DNA of 64,000 nucleotides, taken from NCBI GenBank assembly GCA_038329965.1, contig JBBQNN010000010.1, positions 1 to 64,000 of the forward strand. The letters are read 5' to 3'. The stretch is from QHCA01 sp003244095 (GTDB lineage Bacteria; Actinomycetota; Actinomycetes; Mycobacteriales; QHCA01). Below, piece by piece: positions 17,429 to 25,446 of the stretch. The position numbers and the translations under genes were made by a program. Each line of letters begins with the position of its first letter. Positions within the stretch are counted from its first letter, which is position 1. The notes beneath the pieces are model-generated. The model ran no database searches and was not told the DNA's origin. It was given only the letters and a program-made list of their open reading frames with translations.

Positions 17429-17680
17429 ATGGGTGGCATCGTCAGCCTGTTGATCACCGGCCTGTTCGTCGGCCTGCTCGGCCGCCTCATCGTGCCCGGC
17501 CGGCAGCCGATCGGCTTCGTCCGGACGATCCTGGTCGGTATCGGCGGCTCGCTGGCCGGTGCCTACCTCGGCAAGGAGGTCCTGCACTTCGGCGGCGGCG
17601 GGCGCTTCATCCTGGGCGTGCTGGTGGCCGCCGTCCTGGTCGTGCTCGTCGAGGGCAGCGTGCGCACCCGCCGCCACTGA
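17429..17680 (+). CDS. GlsB/YeaQ/YmgE-type small membrane protein
   Basis: 83 residues with three hydrophobic segments (about 4-22, 31-50 and 57-75) and the family motif GRLIVPGRQPIG followed by GIGGSLAGAYLG. Members are transglycosylase-associated or stress-induced membrane proteins of unknown activity. It starts 10 bp after the DUF3107 stop, so the two are likely cotranscribed. Convergent with the ferritin-like gene, whose stop is 4 bp away. Confidence 0.88.
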   Translation: MGGIVSLLITGLFVGLLGRLIVPGRQPIGFVRTILVGIGGSLAGAYLGKEVLHFGGGGRFILGVLVAAVLVVLVEGSVRTRRH

Positions 17681-17684
17681 GCGC

Positions 17685-18356
17685 TCAGGCCGACAGCCCG
17701 AGGGCGCTGAGCCGGTCGGCATGCGCGGCAGTGAGCCGCTTGATCAGGGCGCCGATCCCGGACAGGTCACCGGAGCCCTGTACCAGCAGGATGATCAGCG
17801 CGTCGCGGTCGGCCGCCACCCGCTGGGCCTGCGAGATCGCCTCACCCATCAGCCGGCGGGCCCACAGGGCCAGCCGCCCGGCGACCGACGGGTCGGCCGT
17901 GATCGCACTACGCACCTGGTGCACGACGAACTCCGCGTGCCCGGTGTCGGAGAGCACGTCCAACACGAGACCTCGCGTCGCCTCGTCGAGTGCCCCCGAG
18001 ATCTCCCGGTAGAAATCCGCGGCGATGCCGTCGCCGACGTAGGCCTTTACCAGCCCTTCGAGCCAGTCGGAAGGCCGGGTCGAGTCGTGGAAGGCATCCA
18101 GCGGCGCGATGAAGGGCCGCATGGCCTCGTCCGGGTCGACCCCGAGGTCGATCAGCCGGCCGGCGAGCCGGCGGAAGTGACCCAGCTCCGCGGCCGCCAT
18201 GTCGGCCAGCGCCGCCCGGCCGGCCAGCGTCGGGGCCATCCGCGCGTCGAGTGCCAACCGGTCGAAGGCGGTCAACTCGCCATAGGCCAGGACACCGAGC
18301 AGGTCGACGACCGCCGCCAGGTCCGGCGATGACGGGTCGGCCCGCGGCAAGTCCAC
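17685..18356 (-). CDS. Ferritin-like fold protein (MiaE-like family)
   Basis: 223 residues, almost all helical. Two Glu/His clusters typical of ferritin-like di-iron helices are visible: AYGELTAFDRL, ELGHFRRL, and later ADFYREISG and DTGHAEFVVHQ. The E...ExxH spacing agrees with a carboxylate-bridged di-iron site, but binding is not proven. The gene occupies the Rv3210c position between the TetR/DUF3107 genes and the DEAD-box helicase. Related proteins include the tRNA hydroxylase MiaE, so an oxygenase role is possible. The start is a GTG at 18354-18356. Divergent from the helicase. Confidence 0.8.
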   Translation of the reverse strand: MDLPRADPSSPDLAAVVDLLGVLAYGELTAFDRLALDARMAPTLAGRAALADMAAAELGHFRRLAGRLIDLGVDPDEAMRPFIAPLDAFHDSTRPSDWLEGLVKAYVGDGIAADFYREISGALDEATRGLVLDVLSDTGHAEFVVHQVRSAITADPSVAGRLALWARRLMGEAISQAQRVAADRDALIILLVQGSGDLSGIGALIKRLTAAHADRLSALGLSA

Positions 18357-18557
18357 GTCCGGACCATATCTGGCTGATCACCGGACGGCGGGAGCGCGCG
18401 CCGCGGGCGGCTCGGGACACCGTGCCGTATCATGAACATGTGGCGATGCGCGTTCCGCGCTCGCCGGTACTTGTGCGTTGACGTCCCTCTGTCGCGAATG
18501 CCGATCTTCCAGCGGCCCGCCAGGCCCCTCGTCGGCGCGTCCGAGAGAGGCAAATCC

Positions 18558-20195
18558 CTGAATACCGAGCTTGAAATCAGTGATCTGACAGAGCACGACG
18601 CGGTCGACGTCGATACCGCCGAACCCCTCGTCGCGAAGGCGCCGGTCACCGAAGAGGACCCGTTGTTCGCCGACCTCGGCGTGCGGCCGGAGACGGTCGG
18701 CGCCCTCGCCGCGGTCGGCATCACGCGGGCGTTCGCCATCCAGGAGCTCACGCTGCCGATCGCGCTGGCCGGCAGCGACGTGATCGGGCAGGCGCGTACG
18801 GGCACCGGCAAGACGCTGGGCTTCGGCATCCCGATCCTGCAGCGCATCCTCGGTCCGGAGGAGGGCGGCAGCGGCAAGCCCCAGGCGCTGGTCGTCGTAC
18901 CCACCCGTGAGCTGTGCCTGCAGGTCACCCGCGACATCGCCACGGCCGGCGCGCTGCGCCACGTGCGCACGCTGGCCGTCTACGGCGGCCGGGCCTACGA
19001 GCCGCAGGTCAACGCGCTGCACAAGGGCATCGAGATCGTGGTCGGCACGCCCGGGCGCCTGATCGACCTGGCCCGGCAGGGCCACCTCGACCTCGGCTAC
19101 GTCTCCGTACTCGTCCTCGACGAGGCCGACGAGATGCTCGACCTGGGCTTCCTGCCCGACATCGAGCGGATTCTCGCGCAGTTGCCCGACGAGAAGCAGA
19201 CGATGCTGTTCAGCGCCACCATGCCGGGCCCGATCGTGTTGCTGGCCCGGGCGTTCATGCGGCAGCCGGTGCACATCCGCGCCGAGCACCCCGACGAGGG
19301 CCGGCTGGTGCCGACCACCTCGCAGCACGTCTTCCGCGCGCACGCCATGGACAAGGCCGAGATGCTGGCCCGGATCCTGCAGGCCACCGACCGCGGCCTG
19401 ACCATGGTGTTCTGCCGTACCAAGCGCACCGCCCAGAAGGTCGCCGACGACCTCGTCGACCGCGGTTTCGCCGCCGCCGGCGTGCACGGCGACCTCGGTC
19501 AGGGCGCGCGGGAGCAGGCGCTGCGGGCGTTCCGCAGCGGCAAGGTCGACGTACTCGTGGCGACCGACGTAGCCGCCCGCGGCATCGACGTCGCCAACGT
19601 CACGCACGTGATCAACTACCAGTGCCCGGAGGACGAGAAGGTCTACCTGCACCGGATCGGCCGCACCGGCCGGGCCGGCGCCGACGGGATAGCGGTCACC
19701 TTCGTCGACTGGGACGACGTGCCGCGCTGGCAGTCCATCAACGAAGCGCTCGGCCTGCCCTTCCCGGACCCGCCGGAGACCTACTCCACGTCCCCCCACC
19801 TGTACGAGGCACTCGACATCGTCGACACGGTACGAGGGACGCTGCCGAGGTCGCAGCGCAGCCGGGCCGGCCTCGGGGCCGAGGCGGTCGAGGACATCGG
19901 CGAGACCGGCCGGCGCCCGCACTCCCCACGCACGACCGGCCATGTCGGCGCCCGTCGCGGCCGCGAGGCCCCCGAAGGTGAGATCGCGCCGCGGGACACC
20001 GACCGGCCCAAGCGGCGGTCCCGGCCGCGGGTACGCACCCGTGGCGGGTCGCCGACGGGCTCGGCCGAGTCCGCCCCGGCCACCGCGGCTGCCCCGGACG
20101 CCTCGACCTCGACGGGAGACCGCCCGCGGCGGCGTCGTGGTGGCCGCAGCCGCACCCGGGGCGGCGGCCCGGTCGTGGCACCCGACGAGGGCTGA
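18558..20195 (+). CDS. DEAD-box RNA helicase (RhlE-like), probable CTG start
   Basis: 545 residues as called. ATP-dependent RNA remodelling. Motifs: Q-motif IQELTLPIAL near 61-70, Walker A ARTGTGKT at 79-86, PTRELCLQ, VGTPGRL, VLDEADEML, FSATMP, ARGID and HRIGRTGR. The C-terminal ~110 residues are an Arg/Gly-rich disordered tail, common in RNA-binding helicases. Start choice: GAGAGAGG at 18543-18550 stands 7 bases before a CTG at 18558, and upstream codons (cga, aga, agg, aaa, gtt) are unlike the gene. In-frame ATGs at 18432 and 18498 have no ribosome site but remain possible. Rv3211 counterpart by position. Confidence 0.9.
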   Translation: MNTELEISDLTEHDAVDVDTAEPLVAKAPVTEEDPLFADLGVRPETVGALAAVGITRAFAIQELTLPIALAGSDVIGQARTGTGKTLGFGIPILQRILGPEEGGSGKPQALVVVPTRELCLQVTRDIATAGALRHVRTLAVYGGRAYEPQVNALHKGIEIVVGTPGRLIDLARQGHLDLGYVSVLVLDEADEMLDLGFLPDIERILAQLPDEKQTMLFSATMPGPIVLLARAFMRQPVHIRAEHPDEGRLVPTTSQHVFRAHAMDKAEMLARILQATDRGLTMVFCRTKRTAQKVADDLVDRGFAAAGVHGDLGQGAREQALRAFRSGKVDVLVATDVAARGIDVANVTHVINYQCPEDEKVYLHRIGRTGRAGADGIAVTFVDWDDVPRWQSINEALGLPFPDPPETYSTSPHLYEALDIVDTVRGTLPRSQRSRAGLGAEAVEDIGETGRRPHSPRTTGHVGARRGREAPEGEIAPRDTDRPKRRSRPRVRTRGGSPTGSAESAPATAAAPDASTSTGDRPRRRRGGRSRTRGGGPVVAPDEG

Positions 20196-20198
20196 ACG

Positions 20199-20693
20199 CT
20201 GCGCCTGCTGATCACGGCCGACACCCACCTGCCCACCCGGGCGCGTGACCTGCCACCGGCACTGTGGCGCGAGGTCGACCGCTCCGACGTCGTCGTCCAC
20301 GCCGGCGACTGGGTCGGCGTGGAGCTGCTCGACCTGCTCGCGTCCCGTTCGGCCCGCCTGATCGGGGTGTACGGCAACAACGACGGGCCGGCGCTGCGGG
20401 CCCGGCTGCCCGAGATCGCCCACGCCGACATCGACGGCCTGCGCCTCGCGGTCGTGCACGAGACCGGTTCGGCCCGCAGGCGGGAGCCGCGCTGCGCCGC
20501 CCGCTTCCCCGGCACCGACGTGCTGGTGTTCGGGCACAGCCACATCCCCTGGGACACCACCGCCGAGGGCGGGCTGCGCCTGCTCAACCCGGGCTCCCCG
20601 ACCGACCGGCGGAGGCAGCCGTACTGCACCTGGATGACCGCCGAGGTCAGCGGCGGCGGCCTGACCGACGTGACCCTGCACCGCCGGGATTGA
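20199..20693 (+). CDS. YfcE-type metallophosphoesterase, probable CTG start
   Basis: 164 residues. Phosphodiesterase of the MJ0936/YfcE family with a two-metal site: ADTH (D-x-H) at about 8-11, GDW at about 33-35, GNND, and GHSHIPW, then NPGSP. The frame is the same as the upstream helicase and opens right after its TGA (20193-20195). No ATG, GTG or TTG precedes the essential ADTH motif; the first canonical start (GTG at 20319) would delete two metal-binding motifs. The CTG at 20199, read as (M)RLLITADTH, has GAGGG 8 bases upstream and gives the normal family N-terminus. Confidence 0.85.
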   Translation: MRLLITADTHLPTRARDLPPALWREVDRSDVVVHAGDWVGVELLDLLASRSARLIGVYGNNDGPALRARLPEIAHADIDGLRLAVVHETGSARRREPRCAARFPGTDVLVFGHSHIPWDTTAEGGLRLLNPGSPTDRRRQPYCTWMTAEVSGGGLTDVTLHRRD

Positions 20694-20699
20694 GCGCCG

Positions 20700-23348
20700 C
20701 TAGAGATCGCGCAACTGGCTGGGCCCGGCCCTTCCCGCGAGCCGGCCGAAGACCACGAGGACGGCCGCGCTGGCGGCCAGCACGCTGAGGACCAGGGCAC
20801 TGAGGTATTGCGCCGGTATCGTGAGCCCGGTCGGAGCCGGGTCGAAGATGCCGGTGAGGATCTTGACCAGCAGGTACGCGATCGCGGTGCCGATCACCGC
20901 TCCCCCGACCAGCCCGCCGGCCAGCAACGCGCGCGCCTCGGCAGTGAGGAACCGGCCGCGCTGGCGCGACGTGGCACCGAGAGCGGCGAGCAGGACGAGG
21001 GCGCGGCGGCGTTCGGTGATGCCGAGCGCGAGGGCCAGACCGGAGCAGGCCAGGGCGAGGATGAGGCCGAAGCCGAGCTCGAGATGGGACAGCCCGGACA
21101 GGTCGGCGCTGGCCAGCCCCGACGCGGACGTGACCGCCGCCCGGTCGGCCACGATGTCGTGCACCTGCACGCCGGGTGCGGCGCTCTGGCGCAGGGCGGC
21201 CGCGGTGGTGGTCGGCGTCGACGACCGGATCAGGAACGTCCCGACCGCGTCGGAGCCCGTCACCTTCGCGATGTAGGCCGCATTGGCGATGATGAAGCTG
21301 TCCTTGGGCGCCGTGGGGAACTCCCTGACGACGCCGACCACGTGGAAGCCGACCTGGGTGTAGGTATGACCCGGCCCGGTCTGCAGGCGCAGCCGCACCG
21401 CGTCGCCCGGGTGCAGTTGGTAGTCGTGGATGGTCTCGGCGGCCAGCAGCACGCCGTCGGGGGTGGTGGTCAGTGAGTGCAGCGCCGTCCTGATCGTGGA
21501 GCCGGGTACGAACGAGTCGAGCAGCGGGGCGACCCGGCCGATCGTGGCCGGCCGGATGCCATAGAGGTCCTGCAGGTCGGCGCCGACATAGGCCAGCCGG
21601 TGCTGCAGCGGCTCGACCGCCTGGACGCCGGGGGCGCCGGCGAGGGCCGTCCCGCCGCCTGGGCCGACCACCGCGCCGGGCGGCTGGGTCACGGCCACGT
21701 CGGCACCCACGGTGAGCGCGACGTCCAGGCGGGCCTGCTTGTCGTAGGTGGCGGTGAAGATGGCCGTAGAGGCGGCCAGGCCGAGCGCGACGGCCAGGCC
21801 GGCCGCACCCCGGGCGATGACCCGGCGGCGGGCCCGGATGACGGCGGCTTCCATCTCGGGCGCGCGGCCCGGTCCCGAGCGGGCTGCCCAGGAGAAGGCA
21901 AAGCGGCCGGTACGCCGGCCGAGCAGCACGATGCTGATCCGCCAGATCAGCAGCGCCAGCCCGGGCCAGGCCAGCGCCGGGGCGAGCAGCGCCGCGTAGT
22001 TGACGGTGGCCACCGGCACCCCCTCGGGCACCACGACGACCTGGTAGCCGCCGCGGGCGGTGAGGGCGAACACCGCCACGGCACCGGCCAGCAGGACGGC
22101 GTCCAGGCCGAGGCGCAGCGGCCAGGGCAGGCCGGTCGGCTGCACGCGCGCCACCCCCGTACCGATGCCCTCGGCGCCCGGCCGCAGTGTCGACCGGACC
22201 GCCGGGCCGAGCTGGGTGGCCGCTGCCATCAGCAGGCCGGCCACCGTCGCGCCGACGGTCCACCCGAGTGCCAGGTGCGCGCCGGCCGGCAACGCCAGCC
22301 ATACGGCAAGGACGGCGAGGGGCAGCCCGAGAAGCACCCCCAGGCCACCGGTGAGCGCGGTCTCGGCGGCGACGATGCGCAGGATCTGGGCCGGGCGGGC
22401 ACCACGCAGCCGGAGCAGGGCGACCTCGCGGCGGCGCCGCTCCCCGCGCAGGGCCACCACGAGCGCGGCGACGACGGCGGCCAGGGCGAGGCCGGGGACG
22501 CCGAGGAGCAGGATCAGCAACTGGGCGTACAGCGCGTCCTCGCGGGCGGCCGACAGGGCCGCACCCAGGTTGTCGCCGACCAGCGCGCCACCCGCGACCT
22601 GTGCCTGGAAGTGGTTGGCTCGCTGCGTCAGGAGGGCGGCCGCGGCGGCCGGGTCGTGCGGCAACGCCGCGTGGCCGAACAACACGTGGAACTGCCGGAT
22701 CACCGTCGCCCCGCCGGTCAGCGCGGCAAATTGGGGAGGCGGGACGAGCAGCACGTTGTCCGGCGGCGCGGTGGCACCGGCGCCGGGTGGCGCACCGACG
22801 ACCTGGAAGAAGCTGTCGGCCTGCGGCAGGTCCGCGACCCCGTCGACCTTCAGTGCCTTCTGGCCACCGCCGGGCAGGCTGACGGTGACGGTGCTGCCCG
22901 GCCCGGCGGCGAGGTTCGCCGCGGTCTGCTGCTGCAGCAGGATCCCGTCGTGCGCGCCCAGCAGGTAGCGGACCTCGGCGGGTGCGGCCTCGGCGTACCC
23001 GGGGTCGAGGCTGACCACGTAGGCCTGCCCGGTGGTGCGCGACCCGGTGGCGGAGCTGGACTGCAGGGCGGGCACGATCGCCATCCGCACCGGCAGGACC
23101 GCACGGACACCGGGGGTCCTGGCGAGGGTCGCGGCGACGTCGGCCGGGTGGCCCTGCGGGGTCACCTGCACCTGCCAGTCGACCGGCACCCTGGCCGCGG
23201 CGCGGGTGGTCAGCCCGGCAGTGCTGTCGGAGACGAAGCCGCCGAGGGCGGCGATGAAGGCGACGGCGAGCGCGATGCTGACCGCGGCGCCGAGGAGCTC
23301 GAAGGGGCGGCGGCGGCACAGGCCGGCCAGCCAGGGCAGGGCCTTCAT
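20700..23348 (-). CDS. ABC transporter permease with two FtsX domains
   Basis: 882 residues. Membrane subunit of a MacB/LolCDE-like transporter. A first segment at about 15-37 precedes a large extracytoplasmic domain; three further segments follow near 275-390 (first FtsX domain), then a central segment pair, a second periplasmic region, and three C-terminal segments (second FtsX domain). Such systems act by mechanotransmission, exporting lipoproteins or peptides or remodelling the envelope. The ATG start overlaps the ATPase stop as ATGA, the fourth link of a tightly coupled operon. Substrate unknown. Convergent with the phosphoesterase, with 6 bp between stops. Confidence 0.88.
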   Translation of the reverse strand: MKALPWLAGLCRRRPFELLGAAVSIALAVAFIAALGGFVSDSTAGLTTRAAARVPVDWQVQVTPQGHPADVAATLARTPGVRAVLPVRMAIVPALQSSSATGSRTTGQAYVVSLDPGYAEAAPAEVRYLLGAHDGILLQQQTAANLAAGPGSTVTVSLPGGGQKALKVDGVADLPQADSFFQVVGAPPGAGATAPPDNVLLVPPPQFAALTGGATVIRQFHVLFGHAALPHDPAAAAALLTQRANHFQAQVAGGALVGDNLGAALSAAREDALYAQLLILLLGVPGLALAAVVAALVVALRGERRRREVALLRLRGARPAQILRIVAAETALTGGLGVLLGLPLAVLAVWLALPAGAHLALGWTVGATVAGLLMAAATQLGPAVRSTLRPGAEGIGTGVARVQPTGLPWPLRLGLDAVLLAGAVAVFALTARGGYQVVVVPEGVPVATVNYAALLAPALAWPGLALLIWRISIVLLGRRTGRFAFSWAARSGPGRAPEMEAAVIRARRRVIARGAAGLAVALGLAASTAIFTATYDKQARLDVALTVGADVAVTQPPGAVVGPGGGTALAGAPGVQAVEPLQHRLAYVGADLQDLYGIRPATIGRVAPLLDSFVPGSTIRTALHSLTTTPDGVLLAAETIHDYQLHPGDAVRLRLQTGPGHTYTQVGFHVVGVVREFPTAPKDSFIIANAAYIAKVTGSDAVGTFLIRSSTPTTTAAALRQSAAPGVQVHDIVADRAAVTSASGLASADLSGLSHLELGFGLILALACSGLALALGITERRRALVLLAALGATSRQRGRFLTAEARALLAGGLVGGAVIGTAIAYLLVKILTGIFDPAPTGLTIPAQYLSALVLSVLAASAAVLVVFGRLAGRAGPSQLRDL

Positions 23349-24013
23349 GACCGGGCACCTGACCGCAGGCGGCCTTCGTCGATGACGGCACGCCCGGCGA
23401 GCAAGCCGGCCAGCTCGTCGTCGTGGGTGGCGACCACCAGGGCGCCACCCGTGGCGGTGACGGAGTCGCGCAGGGCGGCCAGCACGGCGAACGCGCTGTC
23501 CCGGTCGAGGGCTCCGGTCGGCTCGTCGGCCAGGACCAGGCGCGGGGTGCCCGCGAGGACCCGGGCGATGGCCACCCGCTGCTGCATGCCGCCGGACAGC
23601 TGCGCCGGCAGCGCGTCTGCGGCGTCGAGCAACCCGACCGTGCCAAGGGCAGCCCGCGTGGCCGCCCCGGCCGCCTCCACGGTGCTGCCGCGCAGCCGCA
23701 GTGGCAGGGCGACGTTCTGTGCGGCGGTCAGCTCGGGCAGCAGTGACGGTGCCTGGAAGACCAGGCCGATCTCCCCCCGGCGCCGGACCGGAGCGGGGTC
23801 GAGACCGGGCCAGCGGACGGTCCCCCGCTCGGGCGGCAGCAGGCCGGCGAGAACGAGCAGCAGCGTGGTCTTGCCGCTGCCGGACCGGCCGGTGACCGCA
23901 AGTTCGGCGCCGGCTTCGACGGTGAGGTTGGTGTCGGCCAGCACCTGGGTGGTGCCGTAGCGCACGTGCAGGCCGGTGGCGACCACCACGGGGGCCGCGG
24001 CTGTTGTCGTCAT
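23345..24013 (-). CDS. ABC transporter ATP-binding protein (MacB/LolD-like), second of two
   Basis: 222 residues. Walker A GRSGSGKT near 40-47, Q-loop VFQAPSLLPELTAAQNV, signature LSGGMQQRVAIAR, Walker B LVLADEPTGALD, and H-loop VVATHDDE. These features, with the DEPTGALD sequence, are typical of LolD/MacB ATPases that pair with FtsX-type permeases. The start is the ATG at 24011-24013, which overlaps the preceding ATPase stop by 4 bp; the longer in-frame extension to 24808 is a shadow of that gene. The operon thus encodes two different ATPases for one permease polypeptide. Confidence 0.92.
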   Translation of the reverse strand: MTTTAAAPVVVATGLHVRYGTTQVLADTNLTVEAGAELAVTGRSGSGKTTLLLVLAGLLPPERGTVRWPGLDPAPVRRRGEIGLVFQAPSLLPELTAAQNVALPLRLRGSTVEAAGAATRAALGTVGLLDAADALPAQLSGGMQQRVAIARVLAGTPRLVLADEPTGALDRDSAFAVLAALRDSVTATGGALVVATHDDELAGLLAGRAVIDEGRLRSGARS

Positions 24014-24702
24014 CGCAGGATCCCGTCGGTCATGTGCACGACCCGGTCCGCGGCGGCGGCGACCGTGGCCGAATGGCTGACGACCACCGTGGCGCCGTCG
24101 GCCGGCCGGACCTGCCGCAGCAGGGCGAGGATGTCGGCCTCCTCGTCGCGGCTGACCTCCGCGGTCGGCTCGTCGGCGAGCAGGACCAGCGGCCCGCCGG
24201 CCAGCGCCACGGCGAGGTTGGCGCGCGCCGTCTCGCCGCCGGACAGGGTCGAGGGCCGCGCGTGCGCTCTGCTGCCGAGGCCGAGGTCGACCAGCAGCGA
24301 CCGGGGGTCGGGTGACGTCGCCCGCGGGGGGCGGAAGGATGCGGCCAGCTGGACGTTGCCCAGGACGGTCAGGTGTTCGACCAGGCCACTGGCCTGGGTC
24401 AGGATCCCGATCAGCCGGCCCCTCAGCCGAGCCTGGTCGGCGGGTCCACGGTGGCTGAACCGCTCGCCGGCCACCCAGACACTGCCGCCGTCGGGGTCGT
24501 CCAGCCCGGCCAGCATGGCCAGCAGGGTCGACTTGCCGGAGCCCGAGGGCCCGACCACGGCGACCATCTCCCCCGGCGCCACGGCCAGCGACACGTCCCG
24601 CAGCGCCGGGATCTCCACGTCGCCCCTGCGGTAGAAGCGGTGCAGCCCCCTCCCCTCGAGGACAGCGCCCCCCGGCACAGCCGCCTCCGACCCGGCGGTC
24701 AC
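24010..24702 (-). CDS. ABC transporter ATP-binding protein, first of two
   Basis: 230 residues. Walker A GPSGSGKS near 51-58, signature LSGGETARANLA, Walker B VLLADEPTAEVS, and H-loop VVSHSATV. The Q-loop region reads GILTQASGLVEHLTVLGNV. The signature and post-Walker-B sequences deviate from the usual LSGGxxQR and DEPTxxLD, so this subunit may be the less active half of a heterodimer with the ATPase encoded at 23345-24013; that is inference. GTG start at 24700-24702, overlapping the lipoprotein stop by 4 bp. Confidence 0.9.
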   Translation of the reverse strand: MTAGSEAAVPGGAVLEGRGLHRFYRRGDVEIPALRDVSLAVAPGEMVAVVGPSGSGKSTLLAMLAGLDDPDGGSVWVAGERFSHRGPADQARLRGRLIGILTQASGLVEHLTVLGNVQLAASFRPPRATSPDPRSLLVDLGLGSRAHARPSTLSGGETARANLAVALAGGPLVLLADEPTAEVSRDEEADILALLRQVRPADGATVVVSHSATVAAAADRVVHMTDGILR

Positions 24703-25361
24703 GCCAGCCGCAGACTCTGCGAGATCTTGGTGTACGGATCGACGTTGTCCGATCCCACGGCACCGAACAGATCGAGGACCACCGCGTGACCGGCGCTGTA
24801 GACCTCATAGCGCTGCACCTCGTCGCGGAACACCCGTCCGGTGACCGGGTCGGGTGCGGAATTGCGGCGAAAGACGATCAGGACCCCGCTGCCACCGGGC
24901 AGCTTGATCGCCTTGGCGCTGCGGAACTCGAAGGCCGGCTGGCTCGATCGAAGCCTGGCGACCTCCTGCTGCGCGCCCCCCAGGGTTGGCGCCGCCGTCG
25001 CCGCCATCGAGGTGGCGATGATGCCGTTGAGCTTGTCGGTGAACGTGACGTTCACTGCCGCGGCCTGCTCGGCCCAGCCCTCCGGGTGCAGGAAGGAGTA
25101 GCGACCCGCGGCATTGCGATAGGTGACGTACGCGATGTTGTCCGGGATATCCCCGGGCGGGTTGCTCTCCACGGGAGCCGGCCGTTGCGTGCCCGCACCC
25201 GGCGAGGCAGTCACGCCGTCCGACGCCGGCGCGCTGCTCGCCGACGGACCGGGACGCTGCTTCGCCACCGACTGCGCCCTGGCGCTGCAGGCCGCCGCCG
25301 CGGTCAGCGTGACCGCGAGGAGTACGGCGAGGGGCCACCGGCCGGCTGTCGAGTTCGTCAT
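24699..25361 (-). CDS. Putative lipoprotein, first gene of the ABC operon
   Basis: 220 residues. N-terminal signal peptide with hydrophobic core LAVLLAVTLTAAAAC; Cys25 follows an AAAC lipobox-like site. After a Pro/Ser/Ala-rich linker, the C-terminal domain contains a PsbP/Mog1-like pattern (YSFLHPEGWAEQ), used in many actinobacterial lipoproteins. It is probably the extracytoplasmic partner of the downstream ATPase-ATPase-permease genes, with which it overlaps by 4 bp. It is divergent from the histidine kinase; the shared region holds direct repeats that may bind the response regulator. Confidence 0.82.
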   Translation of the reverse strand: MTNSTAGRWPLAVLLAVTLTAAAACSARAQSVAKQRPGPSASSAPASDGVTASPGAGTQRPAPVESNPPGDIPDNIAYVTYRNAAGRYSFLHPEGWAEQAAAVNVTFTDKLNGIIATSMAATAAPTLGGAQQEVARLRSSQPAFEFRSAKAIKLPGGSGVLIVFRRNSAPDPVTGRVFRDEVQRYEVYSAGHAVVLDLFGAVGSDNVDPYTKISQSLRLA

Positions 25362-25382
25362 GCCTCGACGCTAGGAATGTCC

Positions 25383-25412
25383 CGGTTAGCAGCAGCGCCG
25401 AAGGCGGTTAGC
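25383..25412. promoter_or_regulatory. Direct repeats in the lipoprotein / histidine kinase divergent region
   Basis: CGGTTAGC occurs at 25383-25390 and again at 25405-25412, 22 bp apart start to start (two helical turns). A related inverted GCTTACC follows at 25419-25425. Spacing and position are what an OmpR-family regulator would use, and such a regulator is encoded at 26820-27512. Confidence 0.5.
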
Positions 25413-25446
25413 GCGCTGCTTACCTTTGCTACGCCATGCTCGACCC

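Noticed and set aside
24699..25361. Periplasmic substrate-binding protein of an uptake system
   Set aside because: The domain is not of a binding-protein type and the partner permease is FtsX-like, not an importer.
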